A stretch of DNA of 64,000 bases. Origin: Kitasatospora sp. GP82. Lineage in GTDB: Bacteria; Actinomycetota; Actinomycetes; Streptomycetales; Streptomycetaceae. Position numbers and translations under genes: made by a program. This document shows, piece by piece, positions 8,949 to 16,457 of the stretch (the stretch's first letter is position 1; the number at the start of each line of letters is the position of its first letter). The stretch spans positions 124,001 through 188,000 of the forward strand of contig NZ_JARZAJ010000017.1 in the NCBI RefSeq assembly GCF_029892105.1. The letters run 5' to 3'. The notes under the pieces were generated by a model, which worked only from the letters and a program-made list of their open reading frames with translations, was not told the origin of the DNA and searched no databases.

Positions 8949-10145
8949 TCAGGCTGTGGGCCATGGAACGGTGGTCTCCACCGGCTGGCTGTAATCCACG
9001 CCGTCAAGGCCCCATCCGTACAGCTCGCGCACCTGTGCGAGGAACCACTGCGCCCCTTCGCTGCCAGCTGCGAGCCCGCTTTCCGGGTCGCGCCACAGCT
9101 CCCGCACGGCGTCCTGGACCTTCTCGTCCATCTCCCAGCTGTCCAGCCGGATGCGCCCCTGGTCGTCCATCACCAGCGGGGCTGAGCCAGTCAGTTGATC
9201 CCAGAGGGCGGTGGCCTGCTGCACGGTGCTCTGGAAGCCGTCCGAACCAAGCACAGCACGCAAGAAACTGGTGTAGAGGGCGATGCTCGGGATCGCGGTG
9301 GACGCCTGGGTGACCGCCGCACCGGCCACGACCGTGAAGGCCCGCCCGGCGCCGTTGGCCAACGCGGTGCTGTTGAGCGCGGTCGCGGTCTGCTCCAGGT
9401 GCTCCTTCGCCGCGCCGATCGTTCCCTGCCGGTACACCTGGGCGGTCAGCTCGGAGCCGACGTAGGACAGAGCTGCGGTGGTGAAATCATCGGCGAGCAG
9501 GCCGCGCTGCGAGAGCTTCTCGACCCATATCTGCCAGTCCGCACCGCCCATCACCTGCACGGTGGCCTCGCGCTCGTCGGCGCTGGCCGCCTCCAGACGC
9601 ACGGACCCGATCCGGGCGGTGCCGTCGGTGAACTCCAGCGACGGCGCCTCGTAGGGCTGTCCGAGCGGCTTGATGACCGAGTGGTGGACGGTACCGGTTG
9701 CCGGGTCTGTGCGGCGCGGCGCGGCAAGGCTGTAGATCAGGTAGTCAACCTGCCCGTACTTGGTGGCGAGGAGGTCCAGCACCTCGGCCTTGGCTTCGGT
9801 ACTGAAGGCGTCGGCGTTGACGAAGACGAAGTCGTTGCCGTTCTCGGCCGCCAGGCCAGCGGCGGCCGCGGCGCGGTACCAACCGGCTGAGGCGGTGCGC
9901 CGCTCGCTCTCGGGCGCCTCGTAGGCGACTCCGACACCGCGGATACCCTGCTGGCGCAGCCCGGCCATAAGGATCGCCAGACCGTACCCGGCGCTCGCCC
10001 CGAGCAGCAACACGACGGGCGCCTTGCCGTCTTGGCGGGGTGGGATCTCCTCCCACATCCGCTCGACCACCGTGGCGCAGCCGGTGGGGTGGGAGTTGAC
10101 GATCAGGAAGCCGCGTTCCTTCGGAGTGATCTCGCGGATGCTCAC
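8949..10145 (-). CDS. fabV: Trans-2-enoyl-CoA/ACP reductase FabV
   Basis: A 398-residue single-chain enoyl reductase of the FabV type, which reduces trans-2-enoyl thioesters with NADH in fatty-acid elongation. The N-terminus RGFLIVNSHPTGC, the nucleotide loop GASAGYG (49-55), DYLIYSLAAPRRTDP (134-148) and the FabV-type active site Y-x8-K (Tyr238, Lys247) are all present. Length is normal for the family. GTG 10145 overlaps the stop of the ACP gene by four bases (GTGA), so the two are probably translationally coupled. Streptomyces usually rely on FabI for this step, so a dedicated role with its partner ACP is likely. Confidence 0.9.
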   Translation of the reverse strand: MSIREITPKERGFLIVNSHPTGCATVVERMWEEIPPRQDGKAPVVLLLGASAGYGLAILMAGLRQQGIRGVGVAYEAPESERRTASAGWYRAAAAAGLAAENGNDFVFVNADAFSTEAKAEVLDLLATKYGQVDYLIYSLAAPRRTDPATGTVHHSVIKPLGQPYEAPSLEFTDGTARIGSVRLEAASADEREATVQVMGGADWQIWVEKLSQRGLLADDFTTAALSYVGSELTAQVYRQGTIGAAKEHLEQTATALNSTALANGAGRAFTVVAGAAVTQASTAIPSIALYTSFLRAVLGSDGFQSTVQQATALWDQLTGSAPLVMDDQGRIRLDSWEMDEKVQDAVRELWRDPESGLAAGSEGAQWFLAQVRELYGWGLDGVDYSQPVETTVPWPTA

Positions 10146-10411
10146 GGGGTGTCCGTTCCACTCGATAGGGGCTGGAGCCGTACGAGGAGGGAGCGGATGC
10201 CGCCGATGGTGGTGAGGCGGCCGACTTCCTCGTCCGGAATGGCGACGGCCAGCTTGTTCTCCAGGATCACGATCAGTTCGTGCAGGGCGAGGCTGTCGAT
10301 CCCCAGGTCCTGTTCCAGGTGCCCGTCATGAGGGATCGTAGTCACGTCTGTGACCGCGGCCTGTGCGAGAGAGTCACGGAGAATCTGCTCGTTGGTTGTC
10401 GAAAGCGTCAT
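10142..10411 (-). CDS. Stand-alone acyl carrier protein
   Basis: An 89-residue acyl carrier protein. The motif DLGIDSLAL carries Ser40, the site for 4'-phosphopantetheine attachment. AGGAAGG seven bases before ATG 10411 sets the start. It overlaps fabV by four bases, and the pair probably works together, with the ACP carrying the enoyl substrate of FabV. No ketosynthase or ketoreductase lies nearby, so the rest of the pathway must be supplied from elsewhere. Confidence 0.88.
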   Translation of the reverse strand: MTLSTTNEQILRDSLAQAAVTDVTTIPHDGHLEQDLGIDSLALHELIVILENKLAVAIPDEEVGRLTTIGGIRSLLVRLQPLSSGTDTP

Positions 10412-10457
10412 TGACGCACACCTTCCTGTACTCGTCCGGTGACTGAACACATTCGAC

Positions 10458-10757
10458 TCAGCAGCGTGTCGGTGGGGATGACTGGCAGCGGGGTGGCAGG
10501 CGCAGAACCACAGTGAGCCCCCAACGCGACCCGCCATCCACAGGCGGGTCCTGCCGCGCGACCTCGCTTGCCAGGACCACGTCCTGCCCCTGCTTGAAAA
10601 GCTCATCGAACCGCGTCGCATACGTCTCGTGATCATCCCCTAACCGATCACTCGAGATCGAGACCTTCGAAAACAGGTAACTCCCACACCGGGAAACAGA
10701 CCTGGCACGAAACGCCCACTCAGAATGGATCAGCTCCTCAGTTGCAGATGTCTTCAA
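10458..10757 (-). CDS. Hypothetical protein or decayed gene upstream of the ACP gene
   Basis: A 99-residue frame starting at TTG 10757 on the same strand as the ACP gene, 46 bases before it. The middle part (YATRFDELFKQGQDVV and RWGLTVVLRL) looks protein-like. The DNA is less GC-biased than its neighbours, with TTT, CGT and a TTA codon, the rare bldA codon of streptomycetes. No family is recognised. It may be a truncated gene, or a foreign one with a missing N-terminus. Confidence 0.35.
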   Translation of the reverse strand: MKTSATEELIHSEWAFRARSVSRCGSYLFSKVSISSDRLGDDHETYATRFDELFKQGQDVVLASEVARQDPPVDGGSRWGLTVVLRLPPRCQSSPPTRC

Positions 10758-10903
10758 GTGGTCGGGTCCGTACAGCGACGGCGACGGCAGGTGGTCGGGA
10801 ACGGTCGATTCCGGTCATTCGCCCTGCTCCGACGGGCTGCTCCCTACAGTCTGACCACCGAGGCCGCCGACCGGGGCGGCCCGGCCGGACAGGAGGAGTC
10901 ACG

Positions 10904-11278
10904 ATGGCCAATCTGGAGAGCGCGCTCAAGGAAGCCATGTCCATCGACGGCGCGATCGGCGTCGCCCTGGTGGACTACGGCAGCGGAATGGCCCTCGGCT
11001 CGCTCGGCGACGGTGCCGAGATCGACCTCAATGTGGCTGCGGCGGGCAACACGGACCTGGTCCGCGCCAAGATGCGCACGATGGAGATGCTCGGCCTGCA
11101 CGACAACGACATCGAGGACATCCTCATCAGCCTCACCGGCCAGTACCACCTGATCAGGCCGCTCACCACGCAGAGCGGCCGAGGTCTGTTCCTCTACCTC
11201 GCGCTCAACCGCAGCCGGTCCAACCTGGCGATGGCCAGGCATCAGTTGCGGCGCATCGAGACCGGCCTTGAGATCTGA
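10904..11278 (+). CDS. Roadblock/LC7-like small protein
   Basis: A 124-residue protein with the fold pattern of Roadblock/LC7 proteins: an N-terminal helix, GAIGVALVDYGSGMALG strand-turn-strand, a middle helix, and a last helix NLAMARHQLRRIE. Streptomyces uses such proteins near small GTPase (conservon) systems, though no GTPase is adjacent here. AGGAGG at 10891-10896 sets the start. The gene ends 29 bases before the ArsR-type regulator, so the two are likely co-transcribed. The exact role is unknown. Confidence 0.7.
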   Translation: MANLESALKEAMSIDGAIGVALVDYGSGMALGSLGDGAEIDLNVAAAGNTDLVRAKMRTMEMLGLHDNDIEDILISLTGQYHLIRPLTTQSGRGLFLYLALNRSRSNLAMARHQLRRIETGLEI

Positions 11279-11307
11279 GAGGCCCGAGGCCGAGAGGGGA
11301 GCGCCAC

Positions 11308-11637
11308 GTGCCGGTACCACTGCACCAAGCCAAGGCCGAGTTCTTCAGGATGCTCGGCCACCCCGTCCGGATCCGGGTGCTGGAGCTGCTCCAGGGCGGG
11401 CCGATGCCGGTCCGCGATCTGGTGGTGGCGCTCGACATCGAACCGTCCAGCCTCTCCCAGCAGCTGGCCCAGCTGCGCCGGGCCGGACTGGTGACGGCCA
11501 CCCGCGAGGGGTCCACGGTGGTGTACGCGCTGGCCGGGGCGGACGTCGCCGAGCTGCTGCGCGCCGCCCGGCGGATCCTCACCGAACTCCTCGCCGACCA
11601 GGGCGCCCTGCTCGCCGAGCTGCGCGCGGCCGACTGA
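11308..11637 (+). CDS. ArsR-family winged-helix regulator
   Basis: A 109-residue helix-turn-helix protein with FFRMLGHPVRIRVLELL, IEPSSLSQQLAQLRRAGLV as the recognition helix, and a GSTVVYAL wing. Paired metal-binding cysteines are absent, so it is probably not a classic metal sensor. It starts at GTG 11308 after a GGAG site and is co-oriented with the Roadblock-like gene. It may control that pair. Confidence 0.85.
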   Translation: MPVPLHQAKAEFFRMLGHPVRIRVLELLQGGPMPVRDLVVALDIEPSSLSQQLAQLRRAGLVTATREGSTVVYALAGADVAELLRAARRILTELLADQGALLAELRAAD

Positions 11638-11670
11638 ACCACCGGGCACACCACCGGAGTTGACCTGACA

Positions 11671-12870
11671 TCAGCTCTTGATCAGCTCGCCGATCCCCTC
11701 GGCCAGCCTCCGGTACTCCGACGGCCGGTTGTACACCTGCGCGCTGATCCGCAGCAGCCCGCCGCCCGGCCAGGGGCTCACCGCCACCCGGGCGTCCAGG
11801 CGTTGCCGCACCACCGCCCTCAGCTCCTGCGCGGCGGGCCTGCTCTCCGCACAGCCCGGCGGCAGCCGTACCGACCGCATGGCCAGGCCGGGCATCGCGG
11901 GCAGAGCCGGCAGCGCGGCCCGCTCCATCAGCAGGCGCTGGCCGTAGGCGGCGAGGGCCGCGTTGTGGGCCTGCACCTGCTCGGCGCCGAGCCGTTCCAG
12001 CAGGACGAACCCGGCCGGTGCGGCCAGCCAGGGGGTGTAGTCGCAGGTGCCGCGCCACTCGACGTTGTACGGGAAGCCCCGGTCGTGCTCCCAGGAGAGC
12101 ATCAGCGGCCGGACCCGCTCCACCCAGCGGCCACCGACGGCGAGAACGGCGGTGGCGCGCGGGGCGAAGGCCCACTTGTGCAGGTTGCCCAGCCAGAAGT
12201 CCGCGCCACCGGGACCGGCCGCCCCGGCCGCCAAGCCACCCAGGTTCACCGGCAGATGGCCCGGGGCGTGGGCGGCGTCCACCACGGTGACCACACCGCG
12301 TTCGGCCAGCGCGGCGAGCAGGCGCGGTCCTGCGACCTCGCGGGCGGTGGGCGCGGTGATCAGGTCGAGGACGGCGATCCTGGTCCGCTCACCGACGGCG
12401 GCCAGCACCAACTCGGCCACACCGTCCACATCCGGGGTCTCCAGCGGGATCCGGACGGTGCGCACCCGGGCTCCGGCCTCGGCGGCCCGCCGCTCGACGG
12501 CGCGGGTGACGGCACCGTAACCATGGTCGGTGACCAGGATCTCATCGCCCCGGGCGAGCGGGATCGACTCCAGCGCCACCGAGGCGCCCTCGGTGACATT
12601 GGTGAGCAGCGCCAGCCGATCGGGGTGGGCGCCGAGGGCGGCGGCCACCTTGGCCCGGGCGCGGGCGATCCGGTCCGACAGGCCCTCGAAGAAGCCGTCC
12701 GGGTCCTGCTCCTGCTCGGCCCGCAGCCGCGCCTGCGCCCGCTGGATCGGCAGCGGTACGGCGCCGAACGAGCCGTGGTTGAGGTGGGCCACGGCCGGAT
12801 CGAGGCTGAACAGGCCCTTGACTCCCGGCACCGGGCGGGGCGGCAGTGCAATCCCGAGGCTTCCGGTCAC
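11671..12870 (-). CDS. Class-V aminotransferase, isopenicillin-N-epimerase-like
   Basis: A 399-residue PLP enzyme of aminotransferase class V. Motifs are HLNHGSFG near residue 29, NVTEGAS, VVDAAHAPGH (Asp198) and the PLP lysine in LGNLHKWAF (Lys232). Relatives include isopenicillin N epimerase and cysteine desulfurase-like enzymes such as EgtE, but no beta-lactam or ergothioneine gene is adjacent. GTG 12870 is chosen because AGGGACGG precedes it. The upstream ATGs at 12912 and 12924 lie in or beyond a perfect dyad (12904-12919) that is better explained as an operator. The dyad suggests control together with the hydroxyproline genes. Confidence 0.82.
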   Translation of the reverse strand: MTGSLGIALPPRPVPGVKGLFSLDPAVAHLNHGSFGAVPLPIQRAQARLRAEQEQDPDGFFEGLSDRIARARAKVAAALGAHPDRLALLTNVTEGASVALESIPLARGDEILVTDHGYGAVTRAVERRAAEAGARVRTVRIPLETPDVDGVAELVLAAVGERTRIAVLDLITAPTAREVAGPRLLAALAERGVVTVVDAAHAPGHLPVNLGGLAAGAAGPGGADFWLGNLHKWAFAPRATAVLAVGGRWVERVRPLMLSWEHDRGFPYNVEWRGTCDYTPWLAAPAGFVLLERLGAEQVQAHNAALAAYGQRLLMERAALPALPAMPGLAMRSVRLPPGCAESRPAAQELRAVVRQRLDARVAVSPWPGGGLLRISAQVYNRPSEYRRLAEGIGELIKS

Positions 12871-12903
12871 GGTGCCACCGTCCCTACTGTCGCCGTTGAT
12901 GCC

Positions 12904-12919
12904 GTGTGACATTTCACAC
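12904..12919. promoter_or_regulatory. Candidate regulon operator, site d (perfect dyad)
   Basis: GTGTGACATTTCACAC is a perfect inverted repeat with six-base arms and a four-base centre. It lies 34 bases upstream of the PLP-enzyme start, in the divergent region shared with the M6 protease. It matches the other five sites of the family (13118, 30814, 39274, 45028, 48119). Confidence 0.6.
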
Positions 12920-13117
12920 CGCATACATCTAGCCGAACTTCCCTGCCCACGACAACCCTCCGACCGCCCATCGGAAGCGGCCGGCGGCGGGCCCGACCGT
13001 CCTCATACCCGGACACGCCGAAGATCCCACCGAACCATCCACATCGGAACGCCGCCTGCGCGAGCGGCCGGTCCGTCCTGGCATCCAGACGGAGGCGCTC
13101 TTCCATGTGACCGATGA

Positions 13118-13134
13118 CATGTGAAATATTACGT
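13118..13134. promoter_or_regulatory. Candidate regulon operator, site e
   Basis: CATGTGAAATATTACGT differs at few positions from site b (CATGTGACATATTACTG) in front of the D-hydroxyproline dehydrogenase gene. It lies about 62 bases upstream of the M6 protease start. A half-site ATGTGACC lies just before it at 13105. Confidence 0.55.
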
Positions 13135-13195
13135 GCCGCCGCTCAAGCAAGCACTCCTCCATCTCCCAACTCCCCGTCCGGAAAGGACCGGTCAG

Positions 13196-15553
13196 TTGCG
13201 CAGACTGTCCGCAGCCCTCGCGGCTGCGCTGACCACCGGCGCCATAGCCGCCACTCTCCTCGGAGCTCCCGCCCAAGCCGCCCCCGTGAAAGCGTCGTTG
13301 ACGGCGCAGCAGACCGTCGAAGGCCGCGAGGGACCGCAGCCGCCGCTCGCCCCGCAGGAACGTGAACGCCAGTCGCTGCGCGCCAAGGCCCTGGAGCAGG
13401 TCAACAAGGGCACCGTGGCGAAGACTTCGGACGGCCGCGCCCCGGCCAGGGTGAAGGTCGGCAACGACTACGTCCAACTCGCCCAGCAGCGCAAGGACAA
13501 GGTCTTCGTCATCCTCGCGCAGTTCGGCGACCAGGTGGACAACACCACGCTCTACAACGGCCAGGTGCGCTACGGCGGCACCCCGGGGCCGCGCCACAAC
13601 CAGATCCCCAAGCCGGACGGCAGCGACACCCACACGCTCTGGAACAAGGACTTCGACCGCTCGTACTACCAGAAGATGTTCTTCGACGACACGCCCGGCG
13701 CGGTCTCGATGCGCAACTACTACCGGATCCAGTCCTCCGGCCGGTACGACGTCGAGGGCACCGTCAGCGACTGGGTCACCGTCCCGTACAACGAGGCGCG
13801 GTACGGCAGCAACAAGGGCCCGCAGGGCAGCGGGGCCTGGACACAGGCGCAGGAGTTCGTCCGGGACGCGGTGAAGGCCTGGTACGACGGCGAGATCGCC
13901 AAGGGCCGCTCGGTGGCCGACATCAAGGCCCAGCTGGCCCAGTACGACGTCGCCGACCGCTACAACCACGACAAGGACGGCAACTTCGACCAGCCCGACG
14001 GCTACCTCGACAACGTCATCGTGGTGCACGCGGGGGTGGACGAGACCTGGGGTGGCGGCGCTCAGGGCTCCGACGCCCTGTGGGCGCACCGGAGTTGGGC
14101 CTTCCCCGACCCCACCGGGCAGACCGGACCGACCGGCGACAAGATCGGCGGCGTACCGGTCGGCGACACCGGCCTGTATGTCTACGACTACGTCCAGGCC
14201 GGTGAGAACAGCGGCGTCGGCCTCTTCTCCCACGAGTACGGCCACAACCTGGGCCTGCCCGATCTCTATCCGACGACCGGGGGCGACAACAGCGTCGACT
14301 TCTGGTCGCTGATGTCCTCCGCCTCGTACCTCGGCAAGGGCCGGAACACCACCGGCGCCTACCCCGGCGACCTGGACGCCTGGAGCAAACTCCAGTTCGG
14401 CTGGCTCAACTACGACGAGGCACAGGCCGCGACCCGGTCCTCGCACGCGCTCGGCGTCAGCAGCTACAACACCGACCAGGCCCAGGCCGTACTGGTCCAC
14501 CTGCCGCCGAGCCACACCACCACCGAGCTCGCCGACCCGGCCGAGGGCGGTTCGCAGTGGTGGAGCGACACCGGTGACAACCTCGACAACTCCCTTGCCC
14601 GCACGGTGGATCTCACCGGTCGAAGCGGCCCGGCCGCACTCGACACCGCCGCCTGGTACGACACCGAGCAGGGCTACGACTTCTTCACCGTCGAGGCCTC
14701 CACCGACGACGGCAAGACCTGGAAGCCGCTCGGCGGCACCGTCGACGGCGCCCCGATCGGCAACACCACCGCCAACACTCCCGGGCTCAGCGGCACTTCG
14801 GGCAAATGGACGCAGCTGCACATCCCGCTGGACGACTACCTCGGCCGCCGGGTCGAGCTCCGTTTCCACGTCACCTCGGACGGCAACACCCACGGCAAGG
14901 GCGTCCTGGTCGACGCCGTGACGATCAGCGCGGGCGGGCAGCAGCTCCTCTCCGACGGCGCGGAGCACGGCAACCAGGGCTGGACGGCCACCGGGTTCAC
15001 CATCGTCACCGGGAAGAGCGCGGTCAAGGAGCACCCCAGGGCGTACCTGGTGGAGAACCGCCGCTATGTCGGCTACGGCGCCTTCCTCAAGACCGGCCCG
15101 TACAACTTCGGTTACAGCGGCGTCACGGGCAAGCAGAACGTCATCGACACCTATCCCTACCAGGAGGGCGTGCTGGTCTGGCTCTGGGACACCGCCTACG
15201 GCGACAACAACACCCAGGACCACCTGGGCGGCGGCCTGATCCTCCCGATCGACGCCCATCCCAAGCCGATCCGCTTCGCCGACGGCAGTCCGGTCAACGC
15301 CCGGGCCCAGAGCTTCGACGCGACCTTCTCACTCAAGCCCACCACCGCCTTCGACCTGCACAGGGCGGGCATCGCCACCACCGTCGTCCCCGAGCCGGCC
15401 GTCCCGGCCTTCGACGACCACAGCGGCGTCTACACCGACCCGGCCACCCCTCAGCTCGGCGTGAACGTCCCCGACACCAACACCAGGATCGAGGTCGTCC
15501 GCGAGAGCCGCAACGGTCTGCTGACCACTGTCAGGGTCGGCCCGGCCTCCTGA
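13196..15553 (+). CDS. Secreted M6 metalloprotease, immune inhibitor A type
   Basis: A 785-residue secreted zinc protease. TTG 13196, with AAAGGA upstream, gives a perfect signal peptide (RRLSAALAAALTTG core, AQA-AP cleavage); an upstream GTG at 13121 would put 25 odd residues before it and overlap a candidate operator. The zinc motif HEYGHNLGLPD gives His346, Glu347 and His350. A propeptide precedes the catalytic domain, and a C-terminal beta-rich region follows. Immune inhibitor A proteases cleave a range of host and extracellular proteins. The divergent candidate operators suggest joint control with the collagen/hydroxyproline genes. Confidence 0.9.
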   Translation: MRRLSAALAAALTTGAIAATLLGAPAQAAPVKASLTAQQTVEGREGPQPPLAPQERERQSLRAKALEQVNKGTVAKTSDGRAPARVKVGNDYVQLAQQRKDKVFVILAQFGDQVDNTTLYNGQVRYGGTPGPRHNQIPKPDGSDTHTLWNKDFDRSYYQKMFFDDTPGAVSMRNYYRIQSSGRYDVEGTVSDWVTVPYNEARYGSNKGPQGSGAWTQAQEFVRDAVKAWYDGEIAKGRSVADIKAQLAQYDVADRYNHDKDGNFDQPDGYLDNVIVVHAGVDETWGGGAQGSDALWAHRSWAFPDPTGQTGPTGDKIGGVPVGDTGLYVYDYVQAGENSGVGLFSHEYGHNLGLPDLYPTTGGDNSVDFWSLMSSASYLGKGRNTTGAYPGDLDAWSKLQFGWLNYDEAQAATRSSHALGVSSYNTDQAQAVLVHLPPSHTTTELADPAEGGSQWWSDTGDNLDNSLARTVDLTGRSGPAALDTAAWYDTEQGYDFFTVEASTDDGKTWKPLGGTVDGAPIGNTTANTPGLSGTSGKWTQLHIPLDDYLGRRVELRFHVTSDGNTHGKGVLVDAVTISAGGQQLLSDGAEHGNQGWTATGFTIVTGKSAVKEHPRAYLVENRRYVGYGAFLKTGPYNFGYSGVTGKQNVIDTYPYQEGVLVWLWDTAYGDNNTQDHLGGGLILPIDAHPKPIRFADGSPVNARAQSFDATFSLKPTTAFDLHRAGIATTVVPEPAVPAFDDHSGVYTDPATPQLGVNVPDTNTRIEVVRESRNGLLTTVRVGPAS

Positions 15554-15570
15554 GCCGACCCGTGCGCACC

Positions 15571-15613
15571 GAGCCCTGGTCCCGCCGCCCGACCGGCTGC
15601 AGGACCAGGGCTC
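15571..15613 (+). terminator. Terminator after the M6 protease
   Basis: GAGCCCTGGTCC at 15571-15582 pairs with GGACCAGGGCTC at 15602-15613, a perfect 12-base stem 18 bases after the protease stop. Confidence 0.75.
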
Positions 15614-15666
15614 GCGTCGCCTCCCCCTGACGGGGGCTCGGCCGGAGCAGGGTGTCGCCGGTGTCG

Positions 15667-15718
15667 GACCGACCGGCAACAGGGCCCGCGGCGGCGCTCT
15701 CCCTGTTGCCGGTCGGTC
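15667..15718 (-). terminator. Terminator flush with the TetR gene end
   Basis: An 18-base perfect stem: GACCGACCGGCAACAGGG at 15667-15684 and CCCTGTTGCCGGTCGGTC at 15701-15718. It touches the stop codon of the TetR gene and lies between two convergent genes. Part of its left arm is repeated at 17984. Confidence 0.78.
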
Positions 15719-16357
15719 TCAGTAGCCGCAGCCGCTCGCGCCGTCGCGGAGCAGGGTGAATGCCGTCAGGGCATCGGCGACGGCGAGGCGGGCGGCTTCG
15801 GGCAGGGGTTGACCGGCGGCCAGGCGGGCCCAGTTGGCGCGGGCAAGGGTCTGGCGCACCGCGAGGAACTGGGCGGCGAGCAGGCGGGAGGTCAGGTCGT
15901 CGGCGCCGTCGACCGTCTCCGCCAGGGCCTCGGCAAGGGCATCCGTGTCGGCGGCGATGTAGTCGAGCAGGTGGGAGGAGAGGCTCGGGGTCTCGAACAC
16001 CAGGCGGTGGAAGGCCAGCACTTCGGGCGCGGGGCACAGGCCGGTGGCGGCGTCGCGCTCGGCCAGCCGGTCGAGGTAGTGCCGCTGCAGGGCCTCCAGG
16101 GCCAGGACGTCGGCCGGGCGTTCGCGGACCACCCGGCCCGCCTCGCCGCGGTGGTCGGCGATCCGGTGCAGGACCAGCTCCTCCTTGCTGGCGAAGTACC
16201 GGAAGAGGGTGGGCTTGGACACCTCGGCCGCCGCGGCGATCTCGGCCACCGACACCTGGTCGAAGCCATTGGCCAGGAAAAGTCCGATCGCAGCGTCGGC
16301 GATCGCCTGGCGGGTGCGTTCCTTCTTGAGGGTCCGCAGACCTCCGGGCTCGTTCAT
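15719..16357 (-). CDS. TetR-family repressor
   Basis: A 212-residue TetR regulator. The N-terminal helix-turn-helix reads TRQAIADAAIGLFLANGFDQVSVAEI then AAEVSKPTLFRYFASKEEL, and the ligand domain fills the rest. It diverges from a flavin monooxygenase gene 100 bases away and very likely represses it, as is common for such pairs. The intergenic region contains the inverted repeat CCCCGGTTG/CAACCGGGG and the repeated CGGTTGC, candidate operator parts. The start is ATG 16357. Confidence 0.88.
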   Translation of the reverse strand: MNEPGGLRTLKKERTRQAIADAAIGLFLANGFDQVSVAEIAAAAEVSKPTLFRYFASKEELVLHRIADHRGEAGRVVRERPADVLALEALQRHYLDRLAERDAATGLCPAPEVLAFHRLVFETPSLSSHLLDYIAADTDALAEALAETVDGADDLTSRLLAAQFLAVRQTLARANWARLAAGQPLPEAARLAVADALTAFTLLRDGASGCGY

Positions 16358-16404
16358 AGCAGAATCATAACCCAGACACTTTTGTTACTCGGTTGCATTT
16401 TCTC

Positions 16405-16443
16405 CCCCGGTTGCTGTTGCATGGCCCCATCACTCAACCGGGG
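16405..16443. promoter_or_regulatory. Inverted repeat between TetR gene and monooxygenase gene
   Basis: CCCCGGTTG at 16405-16413 and CAACCGGGG at 16435-16443 are perfect inverted arms 21 bases apart. The right arm runs into the GGGAGGG ribosome site of the monooxygenase gene. The element could be a TetR operator, an RNA hairpin that masks the ribosome site, or both. Confidence 0.5.
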
Positions 16444-16457
16444 AGGGAACAGCGGAC

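Noticed and set aside
11671..12870. A beta-lactam biosynthetic gene cluster signal
   Set aside because: Only one isopenicillin-epimerase-like gene is present. No ACV synthetase, IPN synthase or expandase is nearby.
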